64,000 nucleotides of DNA from a virus. The stretch lies in IMG/VR virus record IMGVR_UViG_3300021961_010841, positions 1-64,000 of that record; one strand, written 5' to 3'. This document shows positions 33,287 through 41,961 of the stretch, piece by piece. A model generated the notes under the pieces. The model was not told the DNA's origin and ran no database searches. It was given only the letters and a program-made list of their open reading frames with translations. Both the position numbers and the translations under genes were made by a program. The stretch's first letter is position 1. Every line of letters starts with the position of its first letter.

Positions 33287-34683
33287 TGGCTTACATAGGT
33301 TTAACACCTAAAGAAACATTATTGATATCATCACAGCAAACTTTCACAGGTGATGGTTCAAATAGATCTTTCACACTGGACAGAAGCGTTGGAACAGAAA
33401 ATGACATCCAAGTGCAGGTGGGCAACACTCTGCAGATTCCGACCACGGATTACACAGCGACAGGAACAGCACTGACTTTTGGTGCGGGAGCTGTGCCGGC
33501 GGATTCATCCTCCATCACAGTGGTATACAGAGCGGGTTCTCTGCAGACAGTGACACTGGACACGACTTCTTTCCAAGCAGGTTCTGAGGGTTCGCCGACC
33601 ATCAATCACGTCAGTCAGAACTCAACAGGAATTTATTTCCCATCCACATCAAGACTTGGTTTCGTTACCAACGGAAACAAGAGGGTAGAGATCAACAACT
33701 CCATCACAGCATCCAGCACCACAACAGGTGCACTGCAAGTGGCGGGTGGTGTTGGTATCACACAAAAATTATATGTGGGTGACACAGTTTACGCAACAAG
33801 CACAACAACTTCGACCAGCACATCATCGGGTTCTTTGGTGGTGTCGGGAGGAGCTGGCATAGCAGAAAATTTATTTGTGGGTGGAGACATGCAGGTCACT
33901 GGTGATTTCATAGTCAACGGCACATTCACAACCACATCATCGGATTCATTGGCGGTTACAGATCCGTTCATATTTGTTGCCAGCACAAACGCAGGTGACT
34001 CTGTGGACCAGGGTTTGGTTGGACAGTACAACGATGGTGCCAACACCAGACACACAGGTATTTTTAGAGACGTCACTGATGGCAAATGGAAACTGTTCGA
34101 CAACTTGATTCCAGAACCCACAACCACAGTGGACACCACAGATTCAACATATTCAGCGGCTGATTTCGTGTTGGGCAACTTGGAAATCACAGCTTCCACA
34201 GCTTCCACAAACACATCATCAGGTGCACTTATTGTAACAGGTGGTGCGGCAGTGGGCGGTAACCTAAACGTGGGTGGATCAGGTTCACTCACAGCGACCA
34301 CAGCCTTCTACGCGGACTTGGCGGAAAAATACACAGCAGACGCAGACTACGAGCCAGGCACAGTTTTAATGTTTGGTGGTGATGCAGAAGTCACACTGTG
34401 CGACACAGATGCTTGCAAAAAAGTTGCGGGCGTGGTTTCCACAAGACCAGCACACTTGATGAATGCAGGACTCGAAGGAGACCATGTGATCGACTTGGCC
34501 CTATCAGGCAGAGTTCCATGCAAGGTCAAAGGTCCAGTGGCCAAGGGTGACATGATGGTATCAGCGGGCGGCGGTTATGCCAGAGCAGAAGCCAATCCAA
34601 GCATAGGATCAGTGATCGGCAAGGCATTGGAAAGCACAGACGCCGAACAATCAACAATCGAAGTTGTGGTAGGGAGATTATAA
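33286..34683 (+). CDS. Fibre-type structural protein with internal repeats
   Basis: 465 aa. The N-terminal 90 residues (MAYIGLTPKE..FTGDGSNRSFTL) are shared in type with the next gene. Three copies of a Thr/Ser-rich S-G-x-L-x-V-x-G-G-x-G unit follow, then a C-terminal domain FYADLAEKYTADADYEPGTV ending in VVVGRL, typical of phage fibre or collar proteins. Probably trimeric and surface-exposed. Confidence 0.7.
   Translation: MAYIGLTPKETLLISSQQTFTGDGSNRSFTLDRSVGTENDIQVQVGNTLQIPTTDYTATGTALTFGAGAVPADSSSITVVYRAGSLQTVTLDTTSFQAGSEGSPTINHVSQNSTGIYFPSTSRLGFVTNGNKRVEINNSITASSTTTGALQVAGGVGITQKLYVGDTVYATSTTTSTSTSSGSLVVSGGAGIAENLFVGGDMQVTGDFIVNGTFTTTSSDSLAVTDPFIFVASTNAGDSVDQGLVGQYNDGANTRHTGIFRDVTDGKWKLFDNLIPEPTTTVDTTDSTYSAADFVLGNLEITASTASTNTSSGALIVTGGAAVGGNLNVGGSGSLTATTAFYADLAEKYTADADYEPGTVLMFGGDAEVTLCDTDACKKVAGVVSTRPAHLMNAGLEGDHVIDLALSGRVPCKVKGPVAKGDMMVSAGGGYARAEANPSIGSVIGKALESTDAEQSTIEVVVGRL
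33700..34278 (+). repeat. Three copies of a fibre repeat inside the structural gene
   Basis: At about 33700-33780, 33805-33885 and 34186-34278 the protein repeats the pattern T-[TS]-x-G-[AS]-L-x-V-x-G-G-[VA]-x-[IV]-x-x-x-L-x-V-G. Copies two and three are separated by a 100-residue domain. The pattern suggests a beta-helical or shaft unit. Confidence 0.6.
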
Positions 34684-34684
34684 C

Positions 34685-35083
34685 ATGGCATACTTAGGAA
34701 ATACACCAACAGTAGGAGCTTTCAGAAAGATGGACTCCATCCAGGCTTCTTTTGATGGGTCGACCACACAGTTCACAATCCAAGTGGGAGGTTCAGACTA
34801 CCAACCACAGAACGCAAATGTGATCATGTGTGCTAAGAACGGAGTTTTATTAGAACCGGGCGTAGATTTCACAGTGACTGACGCAACATTCACTTTTACT
34901 ACTGCTCCAACTAATGGACAGACTTTTTTTGCAGTAATTTTAGGAGACGTGTTGGACACTGGTACACCATCAGACAACACAGTGACCAATGCAAAAATCG
35001 TAAACAACACAATCCAAAGAGGCAAGTTCTCTGCGGCACTAAACGGTAAATTACTGGGAGACAGTATAGTATTCGGAGTATAA
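34685..35083 (+). CDS. Virion structural protein
   Basis: 132 aa. MAYLGNTPTVGAFRK and FDGSTTQFTIQVGG match in type the first domain of 33286-34683, ending in NTIQRGKFSAALNGK. It could be the truncated or separate partner of the larger fibre. Confidence 0.65.
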   Translation: MAYLGNTPTVGAFRKMDSIQASFDGSTTQFTIQVGGSDYQPQNANVIMCAKNGVLLEPGVDFTVTDATFTFTTAPTNGQTFFAVILGDVLDTGTPSDNTVTNAKIVNNTIQRGKFSAALNGKLLGDSIVFGV

Positions 35084-35089
35084 AAAACA

Positions 35090-38000
35090 ATGGCAAGAAA
35101 ACAAATAAGATATTATGTGTTCACACCAGGAGGAGTTGGAACTGGCACGGTCAAATTCTCGGGAACATATGAAAAGAAAGACATTTTAGTTATCTACAAC
35201 ACAACAGATAACATCAACATCTACAACTTCTCAGACTCAGGCCTGGGGGGAACTGTGTCAACATCTCAAGCAGTGGATTCGGATTTTCCGGAATCACAGG
35301 ATGGTGTTACCACAGTAACGCTTGACTACAACACTTCATCCATGAGTGCCGGCGATGAGCTGTTGATATATGTAGAAAATCAAGAATTCACAATCATACC
35401 TTACGCTTTCGGCGTTGACGCTGTTGAGCGTATGAGGGTGTCCAATCCGGAAGCACTACTTGACGCTGACTTCGAATACGGTCTCCAGAACACAAAATGG
35501 CAGTCAGTGGTGACAGTTTCAGACAGACCAGGTCTGTACGAGTTTGCTGGATCGGATCTTAGATTACCTGAAGCAGGTTACGTCACTCATCTTGCCGCTG
35601 ACAACACCATTGGGTCTGCAGGTGACACATCCATCGCTCTTTCTAACCAAGAGACTGGCGACACACCATGGGCCAACAACGACTATGGTTGTTTGATGAC
35701 AGTTTCGGGCACAACCAACTACAGCACAGCAGCTGTTTTAGGAGCCACAGGCAGAACATTCTCTGTGGCAGACTCATCAGGATTCACTGTAGGCGACTAT
35801 GTGATCATGTATGACAATCCTGATTCAGGTGATTCATCATTCGTGGGATCAACCGTTTCCACAAACATCACATCCACAGGAACTACATCCGTTAACTTAG
35901 CATCTGGCACAGGTTTCTCGGACGGTGACTACATCATGGTGCAGACAGACACATCGAATGTGTATGAGATCATGGCTGTATCTGCCAAGTCGACAAACAC
36001 ATTGACTGTGACCAGACAGGTCAACGGTTCTAATGCCGCTGGAGCAAACATCACATCAGGCAACACAGCCAGAAGAATCAACAAGTTGGAGATCGGTAAG
36101 ATCTTCTCCATAGATTCTGCCACACAGTTGACCATCAACAGAGGTCAGTTCAACACAGAACCTTTGCCATCTTACTCGGCTGGTACTGTGATCGCAGAAA
36201 TTTCTGCAACTAGAGAAATTGTCAAAATGACATCCACATCACGTTCAGTGAACGGTGCTCAGACCATCAGCAGAGGTGCTTTGGGAACATCAGCACTGTC
36301 ATCAGCGGGAGTGGGATCACTGTTGGTTTACCTAACAGGTGTGTTCGACAACGGTAATGCCAACCTTCCACAGGTGGGCGTACACATTTCAGCACACGGT
36401 TTGACCGCTGAATCTTACATTTCCATCCAGGAATTGGCAGACACAGATGCCAACGGTAGATACTTCATCCACAATGCGGAGACCAACTATTTCTTCTACT
36501 ATCCAAAAAGAGCAACAGGACTGACAGCGGGTGATGTTTTAAACACATCGTCTACGTCAGTTAGACAAGCGGGCAGATACACAGGTGCTCAATTGAACTT
36601 GGCGGACACCACTCCGATCGCGTCAGATGGATCAACACCTTCGACCATAACTGTCACAACCAAGACAGCACACGGCATGCAACCAGGCAACTTGGTGTTG
36701 GTGCAGTTGAACTCTGCAACCAATGAAGAATATGCCGAAGGATCATTTCCTATACTTACGATACCTTCACCCACAACATTCACATACCAAGCCAAAGGCG
36801 GTGCGGCAGTGAGTGGCACGCTGACAGGTACGATCACGGTCAAGGACAACACTTTCTTCGTACACAGACCGTTCGACGGTGGTGTGTTGATTGGTAACGG
36901 AACACCATCGCATGGTTCGTTGGCATCAAGACAGTCAAGAAAATACTTTAGATACCAGTCAGGTAAGGGTCTCGTGTTCAGCACAGGTTCGATCCTGTGT
37001 CCGACATTTGACATCACAACTCTGTCATCAGACTCCACAGGCAGTGGCGAAGCCAACATCACAGTGGTGTTGGACAGATACCATGGCTTGAACGCTGGTG
37101 CCACAGTGAACATATCAGGCATCACAACTTCAGGTTGGAACGGTGACTATGTGGTCGAATCCATCGTGTCAGACACATCATTCATCATAGAAGCACAAGC
37201 GGCACTGGATTCCACACAGCCAGAACTTGGTTCAGAGCCAAGGTGTACTGTCAAGAATTGGTACGGTTCTTCCATCCAATTGGGACTTTTCGATGACCAA
37301 AATGGCACATTATTCGAATATGACGGTGTCACAATCAATGTGGTCAAGAGAAGATCCACACTTCAACTCGCAGGTACTGTGAGCGTGGAAGCGGATTCCA
37401 CAGAAGTAACTGGTGACGGTGACTGCAGATTCACAGAACAGTGTAAAGTATCAGATCAAGTGATCATCAGGGGAATGACACACACCATCCAGCAGATCAC
37501 AGACAACAACACATTGATCGTTTCGCCTGCTTTCAGAGGCAGAAGAAACCAACAGAACGTTAAATTGACACTGATCGAAGAACAGCGTATTCCACAGAGC
37601 AAGTGGAACATCGACAAGTGTGATGGCACAGGTCCTTCAGGATTCGTGTTCGATGTCACAAAGATGCAGATGTTTTTCATCGAGTACACATGGTACGGTG
37701 CTGGTTACATCCAATACGGCATGAGAGGCCAGGGCGGCAAGTACCTACACTGTCACAGAATCAAGAACAACAACGTGAACTACGAAGCATACATGCGTTC
37801 AGGTAACACACCTGTCAAGTATTGTGTGACCAACACTGCGGGTAGATCCAGATTGGTTGGCGACATTGAGGCAGGATCGACCACGCTGACTGTTGTGGAT
37901 GCCACACACTTTCCAACAGCATCAGTGGCGAATCCAGTACACATCGGCATCAACAATGAAGTGATCCGATACACAGGCAAGTCTGGCAACAATCTAACAG

Positions 38001-38737
38001 GATTGACTCGATCAGCCACACTGACACAATGGTCAGATGGTCAGTTGAGATCTTTCACTAAGGGTTCAGCTGCCGGTCACGCAGATGGTGATGGTGTTTA
38101 TCTGATAGGTAACACTTGTACACCGACTGTGTCACACTGGGGATCTGCGTTGATCATGGACGGTGGTTTCCAAACAGACAGAGGTTACAACTTTACGATC
38201 AACGTGCAGAACTTCTCAACTTCGGGTTCAGCGGACAGAACCATCATCGTGATGAGATTGGCTCCATCGGTTTCGAACTCGATCACTGGTGACATAGGTG
38301 ACAGGGACTTGGTCAACAAGGCGCAGTTGCTCCTAAACTTCCTAAGGATCAACGTGTCAGGACGAAGATATCTGATCACAGGTGAATTGAACTCCACAAA
38401 CATCGATGCTGAGAACACACAATGGCAGGGATTAGACACAGAGGCGAACGGTTTCCAACCATCCTTCGTGCAGTACGCTGACCCCAATGACATTGCTTTC
38501 ACAGATGGCGGCATTGCGGCCACAGGTGGTGAGCGTGTGTTTGCGATACCGGTCAACACTACCAACTCTGGTACATTAGATCTGTCATCTATTAAGGAAC
38601 TGGCAGCTTCGGCCATACCGGGCAGAGGTGTTTACCCAGATGGTCCTGAGATTTTGGCTATCAACATTCGACCAACAACGAGATCGGGTTCAGGATCTTG
38701 TGACGTGCAGATATCGTTCCAAGAAACACAAGCATAA
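35090..38737 (+). CDS. Large virion structural protein (1215 aa)
   Basis: 1215 aa, beta-rich, the largest gene here. It begins MARKQIRYYVFTPGGVG and has many DGD/GDY turns (GFTVGDYVIMY, GFSDGDYIMVQ, DATHFPTASV) that look like repeated small beta domains, then SSIKELAASAIPGRGVYPDG near the end. Probably a tail, neck or fibre-associated protein; no catalytic motif seen. A strong terminator follows. Confidence 0.65.
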   Translation: MARKQIRYYVFTPGGVGTGTVKFSGTYEKKDILVIYNTTDNINIYNFSDSGLGGTVSTSQAVDSDFPESQDGVTTVTLDYNTSSMSAGDELLIYVENQEFTIIPYAFGVDAVERMRVSNPEALLDADFEYGLQNTKWQSVVTVSDRPGLYEFAGSDLRLPEAGYVTHLAADNTIGSAGDTSIALSNQETGDTPWANNDYGCLMTVSGTTNYSTAAVLGATGRTFSVADSSGFTVGDYVIMYDNPDSGDSSFVGSTVSTNITSTGTTSVNLASGTGFSDGDYIMVQTDTSNVYEIMAVSAKSTNTLTVTRQVNGSNAAGANITSGNTARRINKLEIGKIFSIDSATQLTINRGQFNTEPLPSYSAGTVIAEISATREIVKMTSTSRSVNGAQTISRGALGTSALSSAGVGSLLVYLTGVFDNGNANLPQVGVHISAHGLTAESYISIQELADTDANGRYFIHNAETNYFFYYPKRATGLTAGDVLNTSSTSVRQAGRYTGAQLNLADTTPIASDGSTPSTITVTTKTAHGMQPGNLVLVQLNSATNEEYAEGSFPILTIPSPTTFTYQAKGGAAVSGTLTGTITVKDNTFFVHRPFDGGVLIGNGTPSHGSLASRQSRKYFRYQSGKGLVFSTGSILCPTFDITTLSSDSTGSGEANITVVLDRYHGLNAGATVNISGITTSGWNGDYVVESIVSDTSFIIEAQAALDSTQPELGSEPRCTVKNWYGSSIQLGLFDDQNGTLFEYDGVTINVVKRRSTLQLAGTVSVEADSTEVTGDGDCRFTEQCKVSDQVIIRGMTHTIQQITDNNTLIVSPAFRGRRNQQNVKLTLIEEQRIPQSKWNIDKCDGTGPSGFVFDVTKMQMFFIEYTWYGAGYIQYGMRGQGGKYLHCHRIKNNNVNYEAYMRSGNTPVKYCVTNTAGRSRLVGDIEAGSTTLTVVDATHFPTASVANPVHIGINNEVIRYTGKSGNNLTGLTRSATLTQWSDGQLRSFTKGSAAGHADGDGVYLIGNTCTPTVSHWGSALIMDGGFQTDRGYNFTINVQNFSTSGSADRTIIVMRLAPSVSNSITGDIGDRDLVNKAQLLLNFLRINVSGRRYLITGELNSTNIDAENTQWQGLDTEANGFQPSFVQYADPNDIAFTDGGIAATGGERVFAIPVNTTNSGTLDLSSIKELAASAIPGRGVYPDGPEILAINIRPTTRSGSGSCDVQISFQETQA

Positions 38738-38755
38738 TAAAAAGATAAAATTAAG

Positions 38756-38784
38756 AAGGGCGCAGGAAACTGTGCCCTTTTTTT
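38756..38784. terminator. Rho-independent terminator, probably bidirectional
   Basis: A 10-bp stem (AAGGGCGCAG / CTGTGCCCTT, one G-T pair) with a GAAA loop and seven T. It ends the plus-strand structural block. On the minus strand the flank reads TTCTTAATTTT, so it can also end the 38783-39046 unit, whose stop codon lies in the T-run. Confidence 0.85.
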
Positions 38785-39046
38785 ATGACTGGAGTTCTAA
38801 TGGAGAGTCGATATCGTCTTCCATGTTCCACGCACCACACCCTATCTGTTCCAATAGATATCCTGGATAAGCAAGTTGCACTGAAGTGGACATGGCCATG
38901 GACACATCTGGATTTGCCAAGGCCATTTGGCATTGTTCGAGAGTGTCGAAGATTAATCTTTCATAGCGAGGATTCAGTTTTTCACCATTTGGTCCGATCA
39001 TAACAGCAGTGATCATGTAAACGATTAGAGATATTTTTGTTATCAA
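38783..39046 (-). CDS. Hypothetical protein with signal-like N-terminus
   Basis: 87 aa. The frame uses a TTG that overlaps the upstream stop as TTGA, with GGGAG just upstream; an ATG start at 39016 is an alternative. The N-terminal 20 residues are hydrophobic, then polar with two Cys. Function unknown. Confidence 0.5.
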   Translation of the reverse strand: MITKISLIVYMITAVMIGPNGEKLNPRYERLIFDTLEQCQMALANPDVSMAMSTSVQLAYPGYLLEQIGCGAWNMEDDIDSPLELQS

Positions 39047-39516
39047 TTTGCTCCCACGTGTGTGGCCCCCATTGCTTGGCCATCACGTGCGATCTGATTC
39101 ATCTGTTTGATAACTCTGTTGTAGTAGCCTTCTGGTTTGCCCCCGCCTATCATGGTGGGTCCGCCCGGGTTTTGATCAACTTGATCTGGTACTTCTTTGG
39201 ATGGTTTGCCTAAATTTTTTTGCAACCATTGTGTGGTCCTTGCGATGAATTCGCTTATAGGTATGTTGTCATCAACATCATAACCTATGACGTCAAATAT
39301 GTCATACCAACTCATGTTGGACAAGTGTAAATCATGCTCTTCTTTGTACTTAGGATTAACGTGGTCCTTGTGATCTCCTTTGAAATCATGTTTGTAGACA
39401 TCATCCTGGTATTGTGATTCGTCACCAGTTACCATCATCCAATATCCTTTTTGGGGGTCTTTCTTGTATGCATGGAAACTCATGCCCTCGTTGATCTGGA
39501 ATTCTAAGAATCGCAT
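39043..39516 (-). CDS. Late protein with cargo-like N-terminus
   Basis: 157 aa from MRFLEFQINEGMSF at 39516, five nt after AATAAATA; the longer frame to 39618 overlaps the HAD gene and is rejected. Rich in His/Asp/Lys/Tyr in the middle, Gly/Pro-rich linker, helical end. No family recognised. Confidence 0.6.
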   Translation of the reverse strand: MRFLEFQINEGMSFHAYKKDPQKGYWMMVTGDESQYQDDVYKHDFKGDHKDHVNPKYKEEHDLHLSNMSWYDIFDVIGYDVDDNIPISEFIARTTQWLQKNLGKPSKEVPDQVDQNPGGPTMIGGGKPEGYYNRVIKQMNQIARDGQAMGATHVGAN

Positions 39517-39521
39517 AAAAA

Positions 39522-39529
39522 TATTTATT
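39522..39529 (-). promoter_or_regulatory. Late-promoter-like AATAAATA
   Basis: Seven of eight bases of TATAAATA, five nucleotides (TTTTT) before the ATG at 39516, overlapping the end of the HAD gene. Confidence 0.5.
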
Positions 39530-40064
39530 TTTTTGAGAAAGCTGTTTTGAGCTGATCGATGGTTTGGTTTATGGTTCCGTTGCTGTGATGTATGCCTATT
39601 CCGCCAGCATTCCGCCATGATTTGATGTTGTAGCCGAAGTCATCGATGAGAACATTGGGTGTTCCATCTGCCTGCACAGCATATTTTCCCTTGTCGGCTG
39701 TGGCCGGCATGATGATGGTCTTTTGGGGTTTGATGGGCAACTTGTTGACCCATTGTTTTTTCTGTTCAACCACCCTGCTGTCTCCAGCGAGTGCCTTGCT
39801 CAATATGGTGTAATTGCCATCTGCTATGGCCGATATGGCCGACATCAATCTCGGCACGTCTGACAGCACACCCAAGTTTATCCAAAAATCCTTCTGCTTG
39901 GTGATGTCCTTCAGCACCTGGCTGACTGTATCCTTTGAGGCATCTTTCCACGATGCCACACCTGCCATCTTGTTGAATGGGCCGTAAAAATCCGCCAACA
40001 CACCATCCATGTCCACATACAAAATGGGCGATTTAACCGTGGTTTCTAACTCATACAAGTTCAT
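39525..40064 (-). CDS. HAD-superfamily 5'(3')-nucleotidase-like protein
   Basis: 179 aa. ILYVDMDGVLADFYG (residues 14-28) is HAD motif I with both catalytic Asp, and LIDDFGYNIKSW is motif IV. Similar phage proteins act as deoxyribonucleotidases or polynucleotide 3'-phosphatases. N-terminus MNLYELETTVKSP is of the cargo type, ahead of the HAD strand. It overlaps the nucleotidyltransferase gene (ATGA). Confidence 0.78.
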   Translation of the reverse strand: MNLYELETTVKSPILYVDMDGVLADFYGPFNKMAGVASWKDASKDTVSQVLKDITKQKDFWINLGVLSDVPRLMSAISAIADGNYTILSKALAGDSRVVEQKKQWVNKLPIKPQKTIIMPATADKGKYAVQADGTPNVLIDDFGYNIKSWRNAGGIGIHHSNGTINQTIDQLKTAFSKK

Positions 40065-40723
40065 TTTAGGCGCAGTGCTTTCATTATCTTGCCCAGTGTT
40101 TTTTTATTAACATCGGGTGTTGTGTTCTGTTTGGTAACAATACCAACACCAGCGGCTTCTTCTTTGACACCCATACCAGTTCTCACTGCCTTGTAGATAT
40201 TTTTCTTCAACCCTTCGTTGCCCACAAACATTTTCTTGAATGTTTCATAGTCACCAGCCACCGCCGCTTCACGTGCCTTACTTGCTGAGACACCCGTAAC
40301 ACCTTCGGAGTCTGGATCTCTGTCGCCCGCTGATATCACATCGATAGAATCAAAGTTGTATTCCTGTCCATTGTATTTTGCTAACAAGTCGTTGAATGCT
40401 TTGGTTCTATCTGAACCCACCACCATGGCCACTCGCTTGTGTCCTGCTTGTTGTAAAAATTTCATCACATCGATGATGGTTCTTATGCTGGGGTCATTGA
40501 TGATATGATCGCCTGCTTCTGGAAATTGCTTATTAATTATTGCTATCTTTTGATCCCTGTTCAGTGGATTTTTCTTAGGATCTTGTGTGGGCGAAACAAA
40601 CACAAAGTAGACATCGCTTACTGTTTTGACTTTGTCAAACAATTTTTTGTGTCCTATGGTAGGTGGATTGAATCTACCGAACACGAACGCCGCTGTGGGA
40701 TTATCTACCTCTATTAATTTCAT
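40061..40723 (-). CDS. Nucleotidyltransferase (NMNAT/cytidylyltransferase superfamily)
   Basis: 220 aa. AFVFGRFNPPTIGHKKLF contains the (T/H)xGH nucleotide-binding motif, and GVSASKAREAAVAGD the second ISxTxxR-like motif. The last 50 residues form a basic tail. N-terminus MKLIEVDNPTA is of the cargo type. It could make NAD, CDP or other nucleotide derivatives; substrate unknown. It forms a pair with the HAD gene. Confidence 0.78.
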   Translation of the reverse strand: MKLIEVDNPTAAFVFGRFNPPTIGHKKLFDKVKTVSDVYFVFVSPTQDPKKNPLNRDQKIAIINKQFPEAGDHIINDPSIRTIIDVMKFLQQAGHKRVAMVVGSDRTKAFNDLLAKYNGQEYNFDSIDVISAGDRDPDSEGVTGVSASKAREAAVAGDYETFKKMFVGNEGLKKNIYKAVRTGMGVKEEAAGVGIVTKQNTTPDVNKKTLGKIMKALRLK

Positions 40724-40970
40724 TTTGTACTATCTCGTTGTAAATGTCCGCTGTCAATTCTTCTTTGGCTTCTGATGGAATGCTCTGGTAATCCAATTTG
40801 TTGGCCTTACAAAAACGCATGGTAGCATTGTCCACAAGTTCCTGGACCCTTGTTTTGTCCTCAGGATTTTTTCTCAAGTACATAACAGTGGGGACATAAT
40901 GCCTGCGATACATGTCCTCATCACCGAAAACTGAATTAAAAATAGCGTCTTTTAGATTTTCGTCATGCAT
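40701..40970 (-). CDS. Conserved hypothetical late protein
   Basis: 89 aa, helical and acidic, no family recognised. Seven nt after AATAAATA (40978-40985); overlaps the nucleotidyltransferase gene by 23 nt. Confidence 0.6.
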   Translation of the reverse strand: MHDENLKDAIFNSVFGDEDMYRRHYVPTVMYLRKNPEDKTRVQELVDNATMRFCKANKLDYQSIPSEAKEELTADIYNEIVQNEINRGR

Positions 40971-40976
40971 GATATA

Positions 40977-41795
40977 CTATTTATTGCGTTCAAACCTTGA
41001 TTGCACTGCTGGAAAAAGATGATCTCTGACCATTTGCTCATCTATCTGCATGGTGAAATGGCAACCGTCACACAGTATCTCCCCATGGTGTATGTTCATG
41101 TAATAGTCCTGTGCATTATCATGATCACCGAATTGAACACGGTTTAGATCGGGCAACAAGTCACGGAAGCATTTGACTGTAAATTCTGTGTTTGAATTGT
41201 GGCTCCAACTCACTAATTTTATGTCCAGTTGCCTGCAGAGGCTAACCACAGATTGATAGTCTATCACAGACAGTGTTTGGCGCATCTTGTAGTTGGATGC
41301 TATCTCCAGTTGGAATTTTTGCCATTTCTGCACATCTCTGATTCCAGAAACGATGTTAAGTTTCTTGGACTGTTCTTCCCAGGTCATGTCTCTGATGAAC
41401 GGCCTTTCCTGCCACAACGGAAACACTCCGTCATCGTGTTGCAGATGAACTTCCCAACTTTGGAATCCTTGAGGTGCGTAATAAGATTCGGTTATCCAAT
41501 TTAGATCGTATTCGGAATCGTCTAAGGTAAAATTTTCAGATAATGGTACATTAATAGATGCTCTATTGTAACACAATTCCATCAACAGGCAATCTATATC
41601 GTGTTTTTCCTTGAGTCTTACCACAGATTGAAGATACTTTTCAGATCCCTTGCCACCGCATGCGAGATTGTGGAAGTGAAAGTCCGAAGTGAGAGAGTGG
41701 AAAATATTCTCGAACTTATAGTTTAACTCGCTCCTACCTGTGGAAAACGAACTGCCTATGATGCCTACATTAATCTTCTTTGTAGACAAATTCAT
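40977..41795 (-). CDS. SGNH-like hydrolase
   Basis: 272 aa. NVGIIGSSFSTG at residues 9-20 is a Ser block I, HNLACGGKGSEKY a Gly block II, and LCDGCHFTMQ may hold the D..H pair. Similar in layout to 58119-58844. Substrate unknown. Confidence 0.55.
   Translation of the reverse strand: MNLSTKKINVGIIGSSFSTGRSELNYKFENIFHSLTSDFHFHNLACGGKGSEKYLQSVVRLKEKHDIDCLLMELCYNRASINVPLSENFTLDDSEYDLNWITESYYAPQGFQSWEVHLQHDDGVFPLWQERPFIRDMTWEEQSKKLNIVSGIRDVQKWQKFQLEIASNYKMRQTLSVIDYQSVVSLCRQLDIKLVSWSHNSNTEFTVKCFRDLLPDLNRVQFGDHDNAQDYYMNIHHGEILCDGCHFTMQIDEQMVRDHLFPAVQSRFERNK
40978..40985 (-). promoter_or_regulatory. Late-promoter-like AATAAATA
   Basis: Seven of eight bases of TATAAATA, seven nucleotides before the ATG at 40970, overlapping the stop of the SGNH-like gene. 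Confidence 0.5.
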
Positions 41796-41961
41796 AACCG
41801 TTTAGACTACCCACGTACAATTTGGGTTTGACCTTCCTTAATGTCAATTTAAGATCACCCGGTTTCAGTAATCCTACTAACCATCCATCCGTGTGATTGA
41901 GTATTTCCAAATCAACCCATTTGTTGTTATCTGTGCAGTGTACTTTGACTGTTTCTATCAT
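41770..41961 (-). CDS. Small hypothetical protein
   Basis: 63 aa, beta-rich (VKVHCTDNNKWVDLEIL). The ATG at 41961 overlaps the lyase stop (TAATG), so it is coupled to it. No family recognised. Confidence 0.55.
   Translation of the reverse strand: MIETVKVHCTDNNKWVDLEILNHTDGWLVGLLKPGDLKLTLRKVKPKLYVGSLNGYEFVYKED

Noticed and set aside
33789-34301. Long minus-strand frames opposite the structural block
   Set aside because: They mirror the low-complexity fibre repeats in antisense, lack ribosome sites and match nothing.
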